From: CAZPUS01 sp964589825
GTDB lineage: Bacteria; Fibrobacterota; Chitinivibrionia; Chitinivibrionales; WJKA01
Length of the DNA stretch: 64,000 nucleotides
Reading direction: 5' to 3'
NCBI GenBank assembly: GCA_964589825.1
Contig: CAZPUS010000002.1
Span: 62,001-126,000, forward strand
The first letter of the stretch is position 1. Every line of letters begins with the position of its first letter. Both the position numbers and the translations under genes were made by a program. The notes beneath the pieces were generated by a model. It made no database searches, was not told where the DNA came from, and saw only the letters and a program-made list of their open reading frames with translations. Below are positions 27,802-37,213 of this stretch, one piece after another.

Positions 27802-27965
27802 CCCTGAACTGAGCGAGTGTTTTGATGAACGCTACGGTGAGCCATGTTTTTATTGCGTTATCGGGAATGCGGAGGCACCCTTTCCGGCTGGCGCATTAAG
27901 TGCGGGGAACGCACGCGCAGTAAGGGTGGCAGCAGTTTGCGTACACAAAAGGCCCGTTTCAGGTT
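27802..27965 (-). repeat. PIR-1 palindromic intergenic repeat, full copy, inverted orientation
   Basis: CCTGAACTGAGCG, GTGTTTTGATGAA and CGGTGAGCCATG match the reverse complement of the PIR-1 right arm. GGCAGCAGTTTGCGTACACA and the TTTCAGGTT end match the reverse complement of its left arm. The inner hairpin is diverged. It ends 46 bases before the start of the dehydratase-activase gene, and shows that the open frame extending back to 27844 is not coding. The rest of 27678-28011 shows nothing I can name. Confidence 0.8.
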
Positions 27966-28011
27966 TACGTTTTTCTTTTTTCTATTTCTTTATAAAAGGA
28001 CCGGATGGTAT

Positions 28012-31000
28012 ATGAGCAACAACGCAAAATCCCTCGGACTCTGTCTGGGTGCATCGAATATAACCGCATGTGAGCTTATTGAAGACAAGGACGACGTACG
28101 TACCGGTAAGGTGTTCAGCCGCTCGCACGAAAGTAATCCCCGTGAGGTTATTGCGCAGATGCTGCACGAAATTGACATTGCGCACTACGACTACGTCGGG
28201 ATTACGGGACGTAAATTCCGCGATATCATCAATGCAAAATCGATAACCGAACCTGAGGCGGTAGAAAAGGCGTTCGAATTTATCCGTATCCATTCAACGC
28301 AGAAGGACTGGAGTGCGTACAATGTAATCGCCAGCCTGGGAGCCGAGAACTTCGTGGTCTACATACTCGGCTCAGAAGGCCAAATTCGCACGGTCGAAAC
28401 CGGAAACAAATGTGCGTCCGGCACGGGGGAGTTTTTTCTGCAGCAGATCCGGCGGATGGATATCACACCCGACGAAGCGCTTGCGCTGGGGTCGCAGTCA
28501 GAGCCCTATCGTGTATCAGGACGCTGTTCGGTGTTTTGTAAAAGTGACTGTACGCATGCGCTCAACAAAGGAATTCCCGTCGGGCGGGTTACGGCAGGGT
28601 TATGCGAGATGATGTCGGAAAAAGTAATGGAGTTGCTCGAAAAACAGGACCGTACCGGTGTTATTGCAGTAGGCGGGGTGACAAAAAACAAAGTGGTAAT
28701 GGATTCGCTTCGCAGGAAGGTCGATTCACTCTACATCCCCGAGCACGGGGCCGCCTTCGAGGCCATGGGTGCCGCATGGTATGCACTCACCGAGCGTCAT
28801 CGTGCCAATATAGATATGGAGCATATTTTTATAGAAGGCTCTACCTCTTTTTCTTTTCTTCCCGCAATTCGGGAAAGCGAGGACATGGTGCGCTTTGAGC
28901 AGCATCCGGAGGCATCGGCGAGTGATGGTGACGAGTGTATTGTGGGCCTCGATGTCGGTTCGACCACCACCAAGGCCGTACTGCTGCGCCGCAGTGACGA
29001 TGCTGTTCTCGCTTCTATCTATTTGCGCACCAACGGTAATCCGGTGTACGCATCGCGGCAGTGTTACAAGGCTCTTCGCGAAAAGGTCGGCGCAGAAGTC
29101 AAGGTCGAGGGTGTTGCGGTTACGGGATCCGGACGCTATATCGCGGGACTGCATGCCCAGACCTCAGGCGTGATAAATGAAATCATCGCCCATGCAACCG
29201 GCGCGGCATATTTCGATCCGTGTGTGGATACTATTTTCGAAATAGGGGGGCAGGATGCAAAATACACCTATCTGACCAACGGTGTGCCATCCGATTATGC
29301 CATGAACGAGGCGTGCTCCGCCGGAACCGGCTCGTTTCTCGAAGAGTCCGCCCAGGAGAGTCTTGGAATAAGCTACCGCGAGATAGAAGATATTGCACGG
29401 GCCGCAGCAAAACCACCAAACTTCAATGATCAGTGTGCCGCGTTTATCAGTTCCGATATCAAAACGGCTACCCATGAGGGAATTGACAGAGAAGACATCG
29501 TGGCAGGGCTGGTATACTCGATTTGTATGAATTATGTTAACCGCGTCAAAGGACAGCGCCGGGTGGGCAAAAAGGTCTTTATGCAGGGAGGTGTCTGTTA
29601 TAACAAGGCGGTACCCCTGGCTATGGCCAATCTTGTGGGACGGGAAATAATCGTACCGCCCAATCCGGGACTCATGGGAGCGTTCGGCGTTGCCCTCGAA
29701 TGGAAACATCGTATCGAAAAAGGACTCGCTGAAACGACATCCTATGATTTACAGGAGCTGGAGCAGAGAGAGATCGAATATGGCAAGAGCTTTATCTGTA
29801 ATGGCGGCAGGGAGAAATGTGATCGTGGATGCGAGATAAATATGCTTATCATCAACGGAAAGAAATACCCCTTTGGTGGTGCGTGCAACAAGTATTACAA
29901 TCAGATACACAATATCAGGTACGAACCGGACCGGTATAACTACATCGACATGCGTCAGCGGATGGTCTTTCACGACTATGCCGCCGCATGCGACGATAAC
30001 CGCGACGGACCCGATGTCGGCATAAGCCGCAGCTACTTTACAAATACGTATTTTCCGCTCTACAGCACCTTTTTGCACGATGCAGGTGCACGGATCACGC
30101 TTTCGGACGATGTGGACAGCGAAGGAACCAAGCGCAAGCGCAGCGCATTCTGCTATCCCGGTGAGATCGCACACGGCTGTTATTACAATCTGCTTCAAAA
30201 GAAGCCGGAGTATATCTTTCTGCCACGGATAGTTGAGTTGTATGTGGAAAAGAGTGCGAGTTATAAAAAGGAGCACAATTGCACGTGCCTTCTTCTGCAG
30301 AGCGAAATCTACTGGTTGCGCAGCGCATTCAAAAACATCGCAACAGAGACCAGGCGGGTTTCTCCGGAGCTCGATTTTTCCCAGGGACTCGATACTCAGC
30401 CCGATCGGTTCGTCGAGGCGGCAAAAGAGATGGGCCTTGACGAAACAAAAGCCCGAAGCGCTTATTTCAACGGCGTTGAAAAACAGAACGAATTCAAACG
30501 CGAATTAAAGAAAAAAGGGAAGGAGTTTCTCGATCAGCTCGCGCAGGATCCGGACTCTTACGCAGTGGTGCTCTTCGGGCGTCCCTACAACGCATTTGCG
30601 CACGAAGCGAATATGGGGATCCCCACCAAGTTTGCATCACGCGGGGTCTACATCATTCCATGGGATATGCTGCCCTACGAAGATGAAGAACCCGAACCCG
30701 ATATGTGCTGGGCGGTGGGGCAGGAGCTTATCAAAACCGCCAGATTCGTACAGCGCCATCCACAGCTGTTTGCCACGTTTATCACCAATTTCAGCTGCGG
30801 TCCCGATTCGTTTCTGGTAGGGTATTTTCGCAGCCTGATGGGTATGAAACCATCACTTACGCTCGAGCTCGACAGTCATACCGCCGATGCAGGGGTAAAT
30901 ACGCGCATCGAGGCGTTTCTTGATATCGTTGAGCGTTTCAGAGTCCTCAAAAAGCCGGATGAAGTATCGTCTTCTTTTACGCCTGCAGAGGTGGTCATTG

Positions 31001-32331
31001 AGAACAATAAACCCAAATACATCTCTTCTGAGGGAGAACGGGTCGATTTTCATGACTCCAGGGTGCATGTCGTGTTCCCGTCAATGGGTCCTCTGGGCAG
31101 CGAAATGATAAGCGCGGCATTTACCGGTGCGGGGATGCGTGCCAGTGCGGTCCCCGTCTATTCATACGATACGCTGAAAAAAGGACGCGCCGAGGCCTCG
31201 GGGAAGGAATGCCTGCCTCTTCTGTTAACTACCGGCGGTCTTATGGAGTATCTGCAGGAGCGCAGGGACCCGAATGAATTTCTGGTCTATTTCATGCCTA
31301 CTACGGCGGGTAATTGCCGTTTTACTCAGTACAATGTGTTTCTCAAAAAGCTTGTACGTAAGCACGAGATAAAAAATGTGGCCTTTCTCTCCCTTACCAC
31401 CGAAAATTCGTATGCGGGATTACCGGTAAATGATGCACTTAATATACTAAAGGGGATTATAGTTTCGGATGTCATGGAGGATATCCGAAATGCACTCCGG
31501 GTGCTCGCAAAAGACCGTGATGCGGCGATGGAGCTTTTTGATGCGCAATGGCAGCGTATTGTCGATTGTTACCGTACCAAACGGGCAAAAGGGTTGTACG
31601 GACTTCTTGAGGATGTGGCGAAGCGAGTATCCGACATTGCGCTGCGCTATCCGCTGGCAGATGCCAAAAAAGTGGCGCTTCTGGGTGAAATTTTCGTGCG
31701 TCGGGACTACTTCGCCTGTCAGGATCTGATAGACCGGCTGGTGGAGAAGGATATCGTGGTCAAAAAGGCACATCTTTTCGAATGGCTCAAATATATCGAT
31801 TATATGGTACGCTATAATGTATACGATTCCGATTTCGATATCAAGGGCGCAACCGAGTTTTATGCGCGGCAACTGCTTCAGAAAGGATATGAACGCCGTA
31901 TTAAAAAGATATTTGCCAAAAGCGGGCTTTTTGAATACGAAAAGATCGACATGAAAAAGATTCTGCAATACGGGCAGGAGTTTTTCGATGTGCGCTTTAC
32001 CGGGGAGCCGATCGTGGTGGCAGGCGGCTTTTTTAAGGAGATCCTACATTCAGCCGACGGCGTGATTTCCGTGGGTCCCTTTGCCTGTATGCCGACACGA
32101 GTAATCGAAGCGGTGCTTACCGCGGAGAACAATGTGGATCGTAAGATGGAGCTTGACGAAAAGTACGCAAAGAAAAACGGGCGTCATAATCCAGTACATG
32201 ACGGTATCGATACACTGCCGTTTTTATCGGTCGAAACCGACGGCAATCCCTTCCCGCAAATCGTGAGTTCGCGTATCGAAGCATTTTGTCTGCAGGTTGA
32301 TCGTACGCACAGAAAAATGTATGCACACTGA
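28012..32331 (+). CDS. Fused 2-hydroxyacyl-CoA dehydratase activase / DUF2229 / dehydratase-like protein (1439 aa)
   Basis: The protein has two BcrAD/BadFG-type ASKHA ATPase domains in tandem. The first, about 5-320, has CASGTGEFF. The second, about 310-590, has GLDVGSTTTKAVLL, GGQDAKYTYL and CSAGTGSFLEE. A Cys-rich linker (GGREKCDRGCE) and a DUF2229 domain (GISRSYFTNTYFPLYSTFL) follow. The C-terminal part resembles the HgdB/dehydratase subunit fold (TNFSCGPDSF, then TAGNCRFTQYNVFLKKL). Such activases use a [4Fe-4S] cluster between subunits to inject one electron with ATP hydrolysis. These large fusions occur in anaerobes, and their substrate is unknown. No separate hgdAB genes are nearby. 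The start at 28012 excludes the upstream PIR-1 copy. uvrC follows after 21 bases. Confidence 0.9.
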   Translation: MSNNAKSLGLCLGASNITACELIEDKDDVRTGKVFSRSHESNPREVIAQMLHEIDIAHYDYVGITGRKFRDIINAKSITEPEAVEKAFEFIRIHSTQKDWSAYNVIASLGAENFVVYILGSEGQIRTVETGNKCASGTGEFFLQQIRRMDITPDEALALGSQSEPYRVSGRCSVFCKSDCTHALNKGIPVGRVTAGLCEMMSEKVMELLEKQDRTGVIAVGGVTKNKVVMDSLRRKVDSLYIPEHGAAFEAMGAAWYALTERHRANIDMEHIFIEGSTSFSFLPAIRESEDMVRFEQHPEASASDGDECIVGLDVGSTTTKAVLLRRSDDAVLASIYLRTNGNPVYASRQCYKALREKVGAEVKVEGVAVTGSGRYIAGLHAQTSGVINEIIAHATGAAYFDPCVDTIFEIGGQDAKYTYLTNGVPSDYAMNEACSAGTGSFLEESAQESLGISYREIEDIARAAAKPPNFNDQCAAFISSDIKTATHEGIDREDIVAGLVYSICMNYVNRVKGQRRVGKKVFMQGGVCYNKAVPLAMANLVGREIIVPPNPGLMGAFGVALEWKHRIEKGLAETTSYDLQELEQREIEYGKSFICNGGREKCDRGCEINMLIINGKKYPFGGACNKYYNQIHNIRYEPDRYNYIDMRQRMVFHDYAAACDDNRDGPDVGISRSYFTNTYFPLYSTFLHDAGARITLSDDVDSEGTKRKRSAFCYPGEIAHGCYYNLLQKKPEYIFLPRIVELYVEKSASYKKEHNCTCLLLQSEIYWLRSAFKNIATETRRVSPELDFSQGLDTQPDRFVEAAKEMGLDETKARSAYFNGVEKQNEFKRELKKKGKEFLDQLAQDPDSYAVVLFGRPYNAFAHEANMGIPTKFASRGVYIIPWDMLPYEDEEPEPDMCWAVGQELIKTARFVQRHPQLFATFITNFSCGPDSFLVGYFRSLMGMKPSLTLELDSHTADAGVNTRIEAFLDIVERFRVLKKPDEVSSSFTPAEVVIENNKPKYISSEGERVDFHDSRVHVVFPSMGPLGSEMISAAFTGAGMRASAVPVYSYDTLKKGRAEASGKECLPLLLTTGGLMEYLQERRDPNEFLVYFMPTTAGNCRFTQYNVFLKKLVRKHEIKNVAFLSLTTENSYAGLPVNDALNILKGIIVSDVMEDIRNALRVLAKDRDAAMELFDAQWQRIVDCYRTKRAKGLYGLLEDVAKRVSDIALRYPLADAKKVALLGEIFVRRDYFACQDLIDRLVEKDIVVKKAHLFEWLKYIDYMVRYNVYDSDFDIKGATEFYARQLLQKGYERRIKKIFAKSGLFEYEKIDMKKILQYGQEFFDVRFTGEPIVVAGGFFKEILHSADGVISVGPFACMPTRVIEAVLTAENNVDRKMELDEKYAKKNGRHNPVHDGIDTLPFLSVETDGNPFPQIVSSRIEAFCLQVDRTHRKMYAH

Positions 32332-32352
32332 GCGTGTGCGGGTTCGACTTGT

Positions 32353-34191
32353 ATGGATAGAGCCTCGCTTTTAGAAAAAGTCGGCCGGTTTCCCAGACAG
32401 CCCGGCATTTATATAATGAAGGACTGTGAGGAGACGCCGATTTATATCGGAAAGGCACTCGATCTCAGGGCACGGGTACGGTCGTATTTTCGAGGCAACA
32501 GCGACGATCGCATACGCATTCCGTTCATGCATGCGCACCTGTGCGATATCGACATCGTGGTCACCGCAACCGAAGAAGAGGCGTTGATTCTCGAAGCAAA
32601 TTATATACGTACCCATAAGCCGCGGTATAATGTTGACCTCAAGGATGACAAGCATTATCCCTATCTGAAAGTAACGGTACAGGAGCTGATCCCGAAAATA
32701 GAGATTGTCCGGCGTGTAAACCGCGACGGCGCAGAATATTTCGGTCCCTGGACGAATGCGGCGCATATGCGCCGAGTGCTGCGCATGATACGCGATGTCT
32801 TCAAGGTTCGAACCTGCAACAAAAAGCTGCCGGCCAGGGGAATTAAAAGGCCCTGTGTCAATTATTCGATCGGCAAATGCAGTGGTGTGTGTGCGGGAAG
32901 AATATCGCAGCAGCAATACCGTGAACACGTCAATATGTGTGTAACATTTCTTAAGGGTCGGCGTACGGAAGTCAGGCGTATACTGAAGCAAAAAATGGAA
33001 GAGGCTGCTGTTCAATACCGCTATGAGCGCGCCGCACGTTATCGGGATATGCTGAAGTCATTGGCTGAGGTGGAAAACAACCAGAATGTCGATTTACACC
33101 AGCCTTCGCTTAATTGCGATGCATTCGGGGTGTATCGTGACGAACAAAACGTATGTGTGAGCATGCTTTCGTTCAATGAAGGAGTGCTGCTGTCTCAACG
33201 CAGTTTTACGTTTGAGAGCGATCGATGGGCAATGGGTGATGCCCGGCATGACAATATCCTCGTACGCATATACAGATCCATGCCGCAGCCGCCGCCGGCT
33301 GAGATATTGTTACCCGCACGGGAGGGCTTCAATCCCGAACTGCTGAAAAAATGGATCGAAAAGCAATATACCAGTACGGTTCACGTTCATGTACCACAGC
33401 GCGGAAAAAAAATGAGAATCGTGGAAATGGCACAGAAAAATGCCCGTACGTACTGTCAGAATATCGCGGGTGCGCATGAAAAACGAGATCGCGCGCTCGA
33501 GACGCTGGCCCGTGCCCTTTCTCTTCCCGATGCAGTACGCGTGATCGAGGCGTTCGATATCTCGAATCTGGGTACCGATAATGCGGTGGCGGCATCGGTT
33601 CGTTTTACCGATGGGCGTCCCGATTCAACTCATTACCGACGATATTCAATGCAGCACATCGAAGGGCAGAACGACTTCGCAATGATGCGGGATGCGGTGC
33701 AACGTCGGCTGCGCGGCCTGCAGCAAAAGGGAGAACCTTTTCCGGATCTTTTGCTGATTGACGGAGGCAAAGGACAGCTTTCAGCTGCGTTGCAGGCAGC
33801 AGAGACGTATGAAAATGCACCGTATATACTATCACTTGCAAAAAAAGAGGAACTTGTGTTTTTGCCGGGCAGAGCACATGGCCTTTGTCTCGGGGAAAAC
33901 GATCCTGCGCGACTTCTGTTGCAGCGTATTCGTGATGAGGCGCATCGTTTTGCGGTGAGCTACCACCGTGTTCAGCGCAGCAGACGCTATAATAAAAGCG
34001 AGCTCGAACAAATTCCGGGTGTCGGAGCGCGCAGAGCCCGCACGCTACTTACCTGTTTCGGTTCAGTCAGGAAAATCGCCCGTGCTCAGGTAGAAGAAAT
34101 CGCATCTGTAAAGGGGATTCCAGTATCACTCGCTACGCGAATAAAGAATCGACTCGACTCTGAGCCAGAGAGCACTCACAGCGAAGAGTAA
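32353..34191 (+). CDS. uvrC: Excinuclease ABC subunit C
   Basis: The 612-residue protein makes the dual incision in nucleotide excision repair with UvrB. The order is: GIY-YIG nuclease (residues about 15-95; PGIYIMKD, then PIYIGKALDLRARV), a Cys cluster (CNKKLPARG to CSGVC), a UVR motif for UvrB contact (about 200-235; YRYERAARYRDML), the UvrC RNase-H-like nuclease (about 380-540; IEAFDISNLGTDNAVAASV, DLLLIDGGKGQL) and C-terminal helix-hairpin-helix motifs (IPGVGARRARTLL). Family-typical length. It starts 21 bases after the activase gene. The last 16 bases overlap the converging STAS gene. Confidence 0.97.
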   Translation: MDRASLLEKVGRFPRQPGIYIMKDCEETPIYIGKALDLRARVRSYFRGNSDDRIRIPFMHAHLCDIDIVVTATEEEALILEANYIRTHKPRYNVDLKDDKHYPYLKVTVQELIPKIEIVRRVNRDGAEYFGPWTNAAHMRRVLRMIRDVFKVRTCNKKLPARGIKRPCVNYSIGKCSGVCAGRISQQQYREHVNMCVTFLKGRRTEVRRILKQKMEEAAVQYRYERAARYRDMLKSLAEVENNQNVDLHQPSLNCDAFGVYRDEQNVCVSMLSFNEGVLLSQRSFTFESDRWAMGDARHDNILVRIYRSMPQPPPAEILLPAREGFNPELLKKWIEKQYTSTVHVHVPQRGKKMRIVEMAQKNARTYCQNIAGAHEKRDRALETLARALSLPDAVRVIEAFDISNLGTDNAVAASVRFTDGRPDSTHYRRYSMQHIEGQNDFAMMRDAVQRRLRGLQQKGEPFPDLLLIDGGKGQLSAALQAAETYENAPYILSLAKKEELVFLPGRAHGLCLGENDPARLLLQRIRDEAHRFAVSYHRVQRSRRYNKSELEQIPGVGARRARTLLTCFGSVRKIARAQVEEIASVKGIPVSLATRIKNRLDSEPESTHSEE

Positions 34192-34967
34192 CCGAATTTT
34201 TTGTAGTATTCGCACTCCTCGCATTCTTCATTGATATACTGAAAACTCACTCCTTCTATTTCGCCTTCCACAATCCAGCAGGGAGAATCGCTTTTCTGCT
34301 GTTTATGGAAACATTCATCGCATGCAGTTGCGTTTTTCGGGTTATGATTATTCCAGTATTCAAAACAGGGAGGTCGTTCTTCCGGAGGAACGGTTTTGCG
34401 TGGTTTTTCCTCTTTGCGGGCGGGTTCGGTTTCGTTTCTGATAATATCGCGGGCTTCGCTGACGGTATCTGCCATAATAACCAGGCGCGACAGTTTGGTA
34501 CTTTCGAAGATCGCTTTTGGATACCCGGTAAGACCCACTATAACGAGGAGCCCTTTTTTCGTTTTCGCTTCCTGATGTATCTTGACTATGACGCCAAGAC
34601 CGCACGAATAAATATTGTTTACTTCAGAGAGGTCGAGAATCGCCTTGAAGGCGGTTTTCTCCTTGACCTGTTCCCAGGTCTGTGAAAGTCCGCGTGTCTT
34701 TTCGTTGTTAAGCACCCCCTCGCATTTGATTACACTGATATTGGTATCGTCCTTATCGGAAGAGATGCCGGAATTGCGGTTCATGAGTTCGTAATATTTA
34801 CACTTGAGACATTTTTTTAATAGGTCTTTATTTCCCTCTTCATAGACGTTTTTAAACACCCAGCATTTTATGTTTTCAAAATCGTCGGGAGTTTCCTTAA
34901 AGCTGCGCCACACGTAGCATTTTTGACGTTCTTTATCCGAGCACTTTCGTATTTCAAAGCATTTCAC
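34176..34967 (-). CDS. STAS-domain protein flanked by Cys-rich CW-type motifs
   Basis: The 263-residue protein starts with GTG and has AAGGGG seven bases upstream. Residues 1-62 hold Cys/Trp motifs (CFEIRKC, CYVW, CWVF, CLKCKYY), as in 'two-CW' domain proteins. A STAS domain follows (about 75-185), with NIYSCGLGVIVKIHQEA at the site where anti-sigma antagonists have DSSGLG. The phosphorylatable Ser is kept, but the Asp before it is Tyr and the next Ser is Cys. The C-terminal 65 residues hold a second Cys set (CFEYWN, CDECF, CWIVEG, CEECEYY). A role in partner-switching or redox- or metal-linked signalling is inference. The 3' end overlaps uvrC by 16 bases. Confidence 0.8.
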   Translation of the reverse strand: MKCFEIRKCSDKERQKCYVWRSFKETPDDFENIKCWVFKNVYEEGNKDLLKKCLKCKYYELMNRNSGISSDKDDTNISVIKCEGVLNNEKTRGLSQTWEQVKEKTAFKAILDLSEVNNIYSCGLGVIVKIHQEAKTKKGLLVIVGLTGYPKAIFESTKLSRLVIMADTVSEARDIIRNETEPARKEEKPRKTVPPEERPPCFEYWNNHNPKNATACDECFHKQQKSDSPCWIVEGEIEGVSFQYINEECEECEYYKKFGYSSL

Positions 34968-35059
34968 CGGTTACCCCTTTTTTGAAGTGAATCAGGTTTC
35001 ACCTAAAATATACCATTTTGTCATGCAGGGGGTGTCGTTCGGGTATTTGCGGTATGTAG

Positions 35060-35223
35060 AACCTCAATTGAGCGATTGTATTTGTGAAATTTGCAGCCAT
35101 CCGCATTACCCTTATATTCACCAAAACCATGAGACAACCAACACGGTTGCTTCATACTTTTCGAGAACACAATAGCAGCACGATTCATCGAGGCTTTCAT
35201 CAAAACAACCGCTCAATTTAGGT
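35060..35223 (+). repeat. PIR-1 palindromic intergenic repeat, full copy
   Basis: Ends AACCTCAATTGAGCG and CGCTCAATTTAGGT. Inner arms AAAACCATGAGACAACC and GGTTGCTTCATACTTTTCGA flank a short loop. One of the best preserved copies. It lies between the diverging STAS and dprA genes (34968-35730), which also hold a PIR-2 copy, a PIR-1 half-copy and a TACCGT-ATA-ACGGTA palindrome at 35621-35635. Confidence 0.9.
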
Positions 35224-35264
35224 AGAAGCAGTGTGTTTTTTCGTCTGCGCTATGTTCTTCGTGT

Positions 35265-35375
35265 GTATGACATTGCGCCGTGACCATTTCGTCGACCAGT
35301 TCGTCGTATCGGGGGCATGTATGAACGTGCTTCGTTTATGCATGCATAGATGTGTGTTCCGAAATACGGTGCAAT
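35265..35375. repeat. PIR-2 candidate dispersed repeat, copy B
   Basis: CCAGTTCGTCGTATCGGGGG then GCATGTATGAACGTGCTTCG is shared, with differences, with the copies at 20215 and 53970. TTCCGAAATACGG matches the TTCCGAAACACGG of copy A. The ends are not defined. Confidence 0.5.
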
Positions 35376-35492
35376 AGTCGCAAGATGTAATCATCGCGGA
35401 GCCCCCATCGCAGCCGGGTACGTAGCCAAATACGATGTGCTGTATTCGTTATTAATCCGGATAAGAGACCGAACTGTTCCATAATGTATTTT

Positions 35493-35580
35493 AACCTGAG
35501 CTGAAGCGATTTTGTGTGCGCAATCTGCTGCAATCCGCACTGCTTCTGTGTCTCCGATAATCATGAGTCAAGCAAAAGGG
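35493..35580 (+). repeat. PIR-1 left half-copy
   Basis: AACCTGAGCTGAAGCGATTT, GTGTGCG, CTGCTGCAATCCGCACTGCT and ATCATGAGTCAAGC match the left arm. Homology ends at the loop, so the right arm is missing. Confidence 0.8.
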
Positions 35581-35730
35581 CGCATAGAAATCGAATCCGG
35601 TTCCGGCGACGGTAGTTTTTTACCGTATAACGGTATGTTTTTCCAGGGTGTTCGTACGGCTTTGCGTATGAATGCGGTTATGTGTATGTGCATGCATAAA
35701 TAATTTCATTTTAACAAACGGGCAGGAACT

Positions 35731-36894
35731 ATGACTCTGACATGTGGTATTAGTGAAGATGTGCTGATGCAATGGATTGCAATCAGCTCTATCGAAGGAT
35801 TGAGTGCACGTCGTTTATACAGACTGATCGAGCAATTCGGCGATATTACGTCATTGTATGTTGCATCCGGAAAGCGTCTGAAAGATATTCCGGGCATACC
35901 TTGTATATGTATCGAACAGCTGAAGCGGAAGCAGACCGAAGAATTTGCCCGCCGGCAGATTGAAATATGTAAAAAAAGGGGAATACATGCCATTGCGGTG
36001 GATGATGATCGATATCCCGCCCTGCTCAGAGAAATCGGGGATTGTCCGCCGGTATTGTATGTACGGGGAGATCCCGGCGTATTGCATATTCCGTCGATTG
36101 CGATAGTGGGGACCAGAAATCCCACCGAGTACGGCCGGGAAGCGGCATGGTACGTCGCAAAAGCCATCGCGCAACGGGGTATACCTGTGGTAAGCGGTCT
36201 TGCCATAGGGATCGACACTATTGCCCATCAGTCATGCGTTGATGCGGACGTTCCTACCATTGCGGTATGCGGGTGCGGTCTCGAACGGGTCTATCCGACA
36301 CGAAACAGGGCGCTTGCACAAAAAATAGCCCAAAACGGTGCGGTGATATCCGAGTTTTCGTTCGGCACCAGGGTCGAGGCCTATCATTTCCCGAGACGCA
36401 ACAGGATAATCAGTGGACTCTCCTATGGAACTCTCGTGGTAGAAGCGGCAAAAAAAAGCGGGGCGCTTATTACCGCCGGGTATGCATTGCAGCAAAACCG
36501 TGATGTATTTTCAATACCGGGATCGGTCTTTTCGCCCAGCAGCGAAGGAACGAACAATCTCATCCATCAGGGTGCATGTCTGGTGCGTGATGCAGCCGAT
36601 ATTATCGATGCATTAGCGGTATTTACAGAACATGGAGAGGGTCATACACCAGGCGCATGCAAAGGTGGAGCAGCAGAGCCGGAATCCGGCATACAGCACA
36701 CAGAGAATGTTAAAGAGATGCTCACAGATGAAGAAAAACGCATCTATGATATACTGTCGGATACACCGTTACGAACCGATGAAATTGCCGGTCGATCTCA
36801 ACGCAGTATCGGTGAGGTCCTTTCGGTATGTCTGCAGATGGAACTCAAGGGTATTATCACGCAACATTCAGGGCAACAGTTTATGAGGAAGTAG
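35731..36894 (+). CDS. dprA: DNA processing protein DprA/Smf
   Basis: The 387-residue protein loads RecA on incoming single-stranded DNA during natural transformation. An N-terminal HhH/SAM-like region (IEGLSARRLYRLIEQFG) is followed by the Rossmann domain (about 80-290): AIVGTRNPTEYG, VVSGLAIGIDTIAHQ, FPRRNRIISGLSYGTLVVEA and SIPGSVFSPSSEGTN. A C-terminal winged helix (about 335-387; IYDILSDTPLRTDEIAGRS) is present. It heads a tight plus-strand group with the ftsB-like, DUF502 and recO genes. CAGGAA precedes the chosen ATG. Its presence alone does not prove competence, since no comEC or comEA is in view. Confidence 0.95.
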   Translation: MTLTCGISEDVLMQWIAISSIEGLSARRLYRLIEQFGDITSLYVASGKRLKDIPGIPCICIEQLKRKQTEEFARRQIEICKKRGIHAIAVDDDRYPALLREIGDCPPVLYVRGDPGVLHIPSIAIVGTRNPTEYGREAAWYVAKAIAQRGIPVVSGLAIGIDTIAHQSCVDADVPTIAVCGCGLERVYPTRNRALAQKIAQNGAVISEFSFGTRVEAYHFPRRNRIISGLSYGTLVVEAAKKSGALITAGYALQQNRDVFSIPGSVFSPSSEGTNNLIHQGACLVRDAADIIDALAVFTEHGEGHTPGACKGGAAEPESGIQHTENVKEMLTDEEKRIYDILSDTPLRTDEIAGRSQRSIGEVLSVCLQMELKGIITQHSGQQFMRK

Positions 36895-36899
36895 ATTGT

Positions 36900-37205
36900 A
36901 TGGCTGTGCGAAAAAACGGTAAAAAAAAGAAAATCGGTCGTTGGATCGTACTGGCGGGAGTTCTGATATTTTTGTATTTTTCCTTCACCGGACCGGGCGG
37001 CATAATGAGTGTCTATAAAGCACGGATGAAGCTGGTTCGGGAAAGAGAACGCAAAGAAAAGCTGGAGCGCGCGGTCGATTCTCTGAAAACCGAGCTTCAA
37101 AAGCTTAAAAATGACACCGCATTTATCGAAAAAATGGCGCGAGAGAAGCTGGGGATGGCAAAAGAGGACGAGCATATTTTTAAATTTCCTGAAAACCAGA
37201 GGTGA
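36900..37205 (+). CDS. FtsB/DivIC-family septum formation initiator protein
   Basis: The 101-residue protein has a basic N-terminus (VRKNGKKKKIGR), one membrane segment (WIVLAGVLIFLYFSF, about 16-30), a coiled coil (about 45-75; RERERKEKLERAVDSLKTEL) and the family end motif EKMAREKLGMAKEDE. Such proteins bridge FtsL and FtsQ in the divisome. The start at 36900 has GAGGAAG upstream and lies five bases after the dprA stop. An upstream in-frame start would lie inside dprA. Confidence 0.85.
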   Translation: MAVRKNGKKKKIGRWIVLAGVLIFLYFSFTGPGGIMSVYKARMKLVRERERKEKLERAVDSLKTELQKLKNDTAFIEKMAREKLGMAKEDEHIFKFPENQR

Positions 37206-37213
37206 CTACCATA

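Noticed and set aside
27844..28011. 56-codon N-terminal extension of the dehydratase-activase frame
   Set aside because: It is translated PIR-1 repeat followed by an AT-rich leader. The ASKHA domain begins right after the ATG at 28012.
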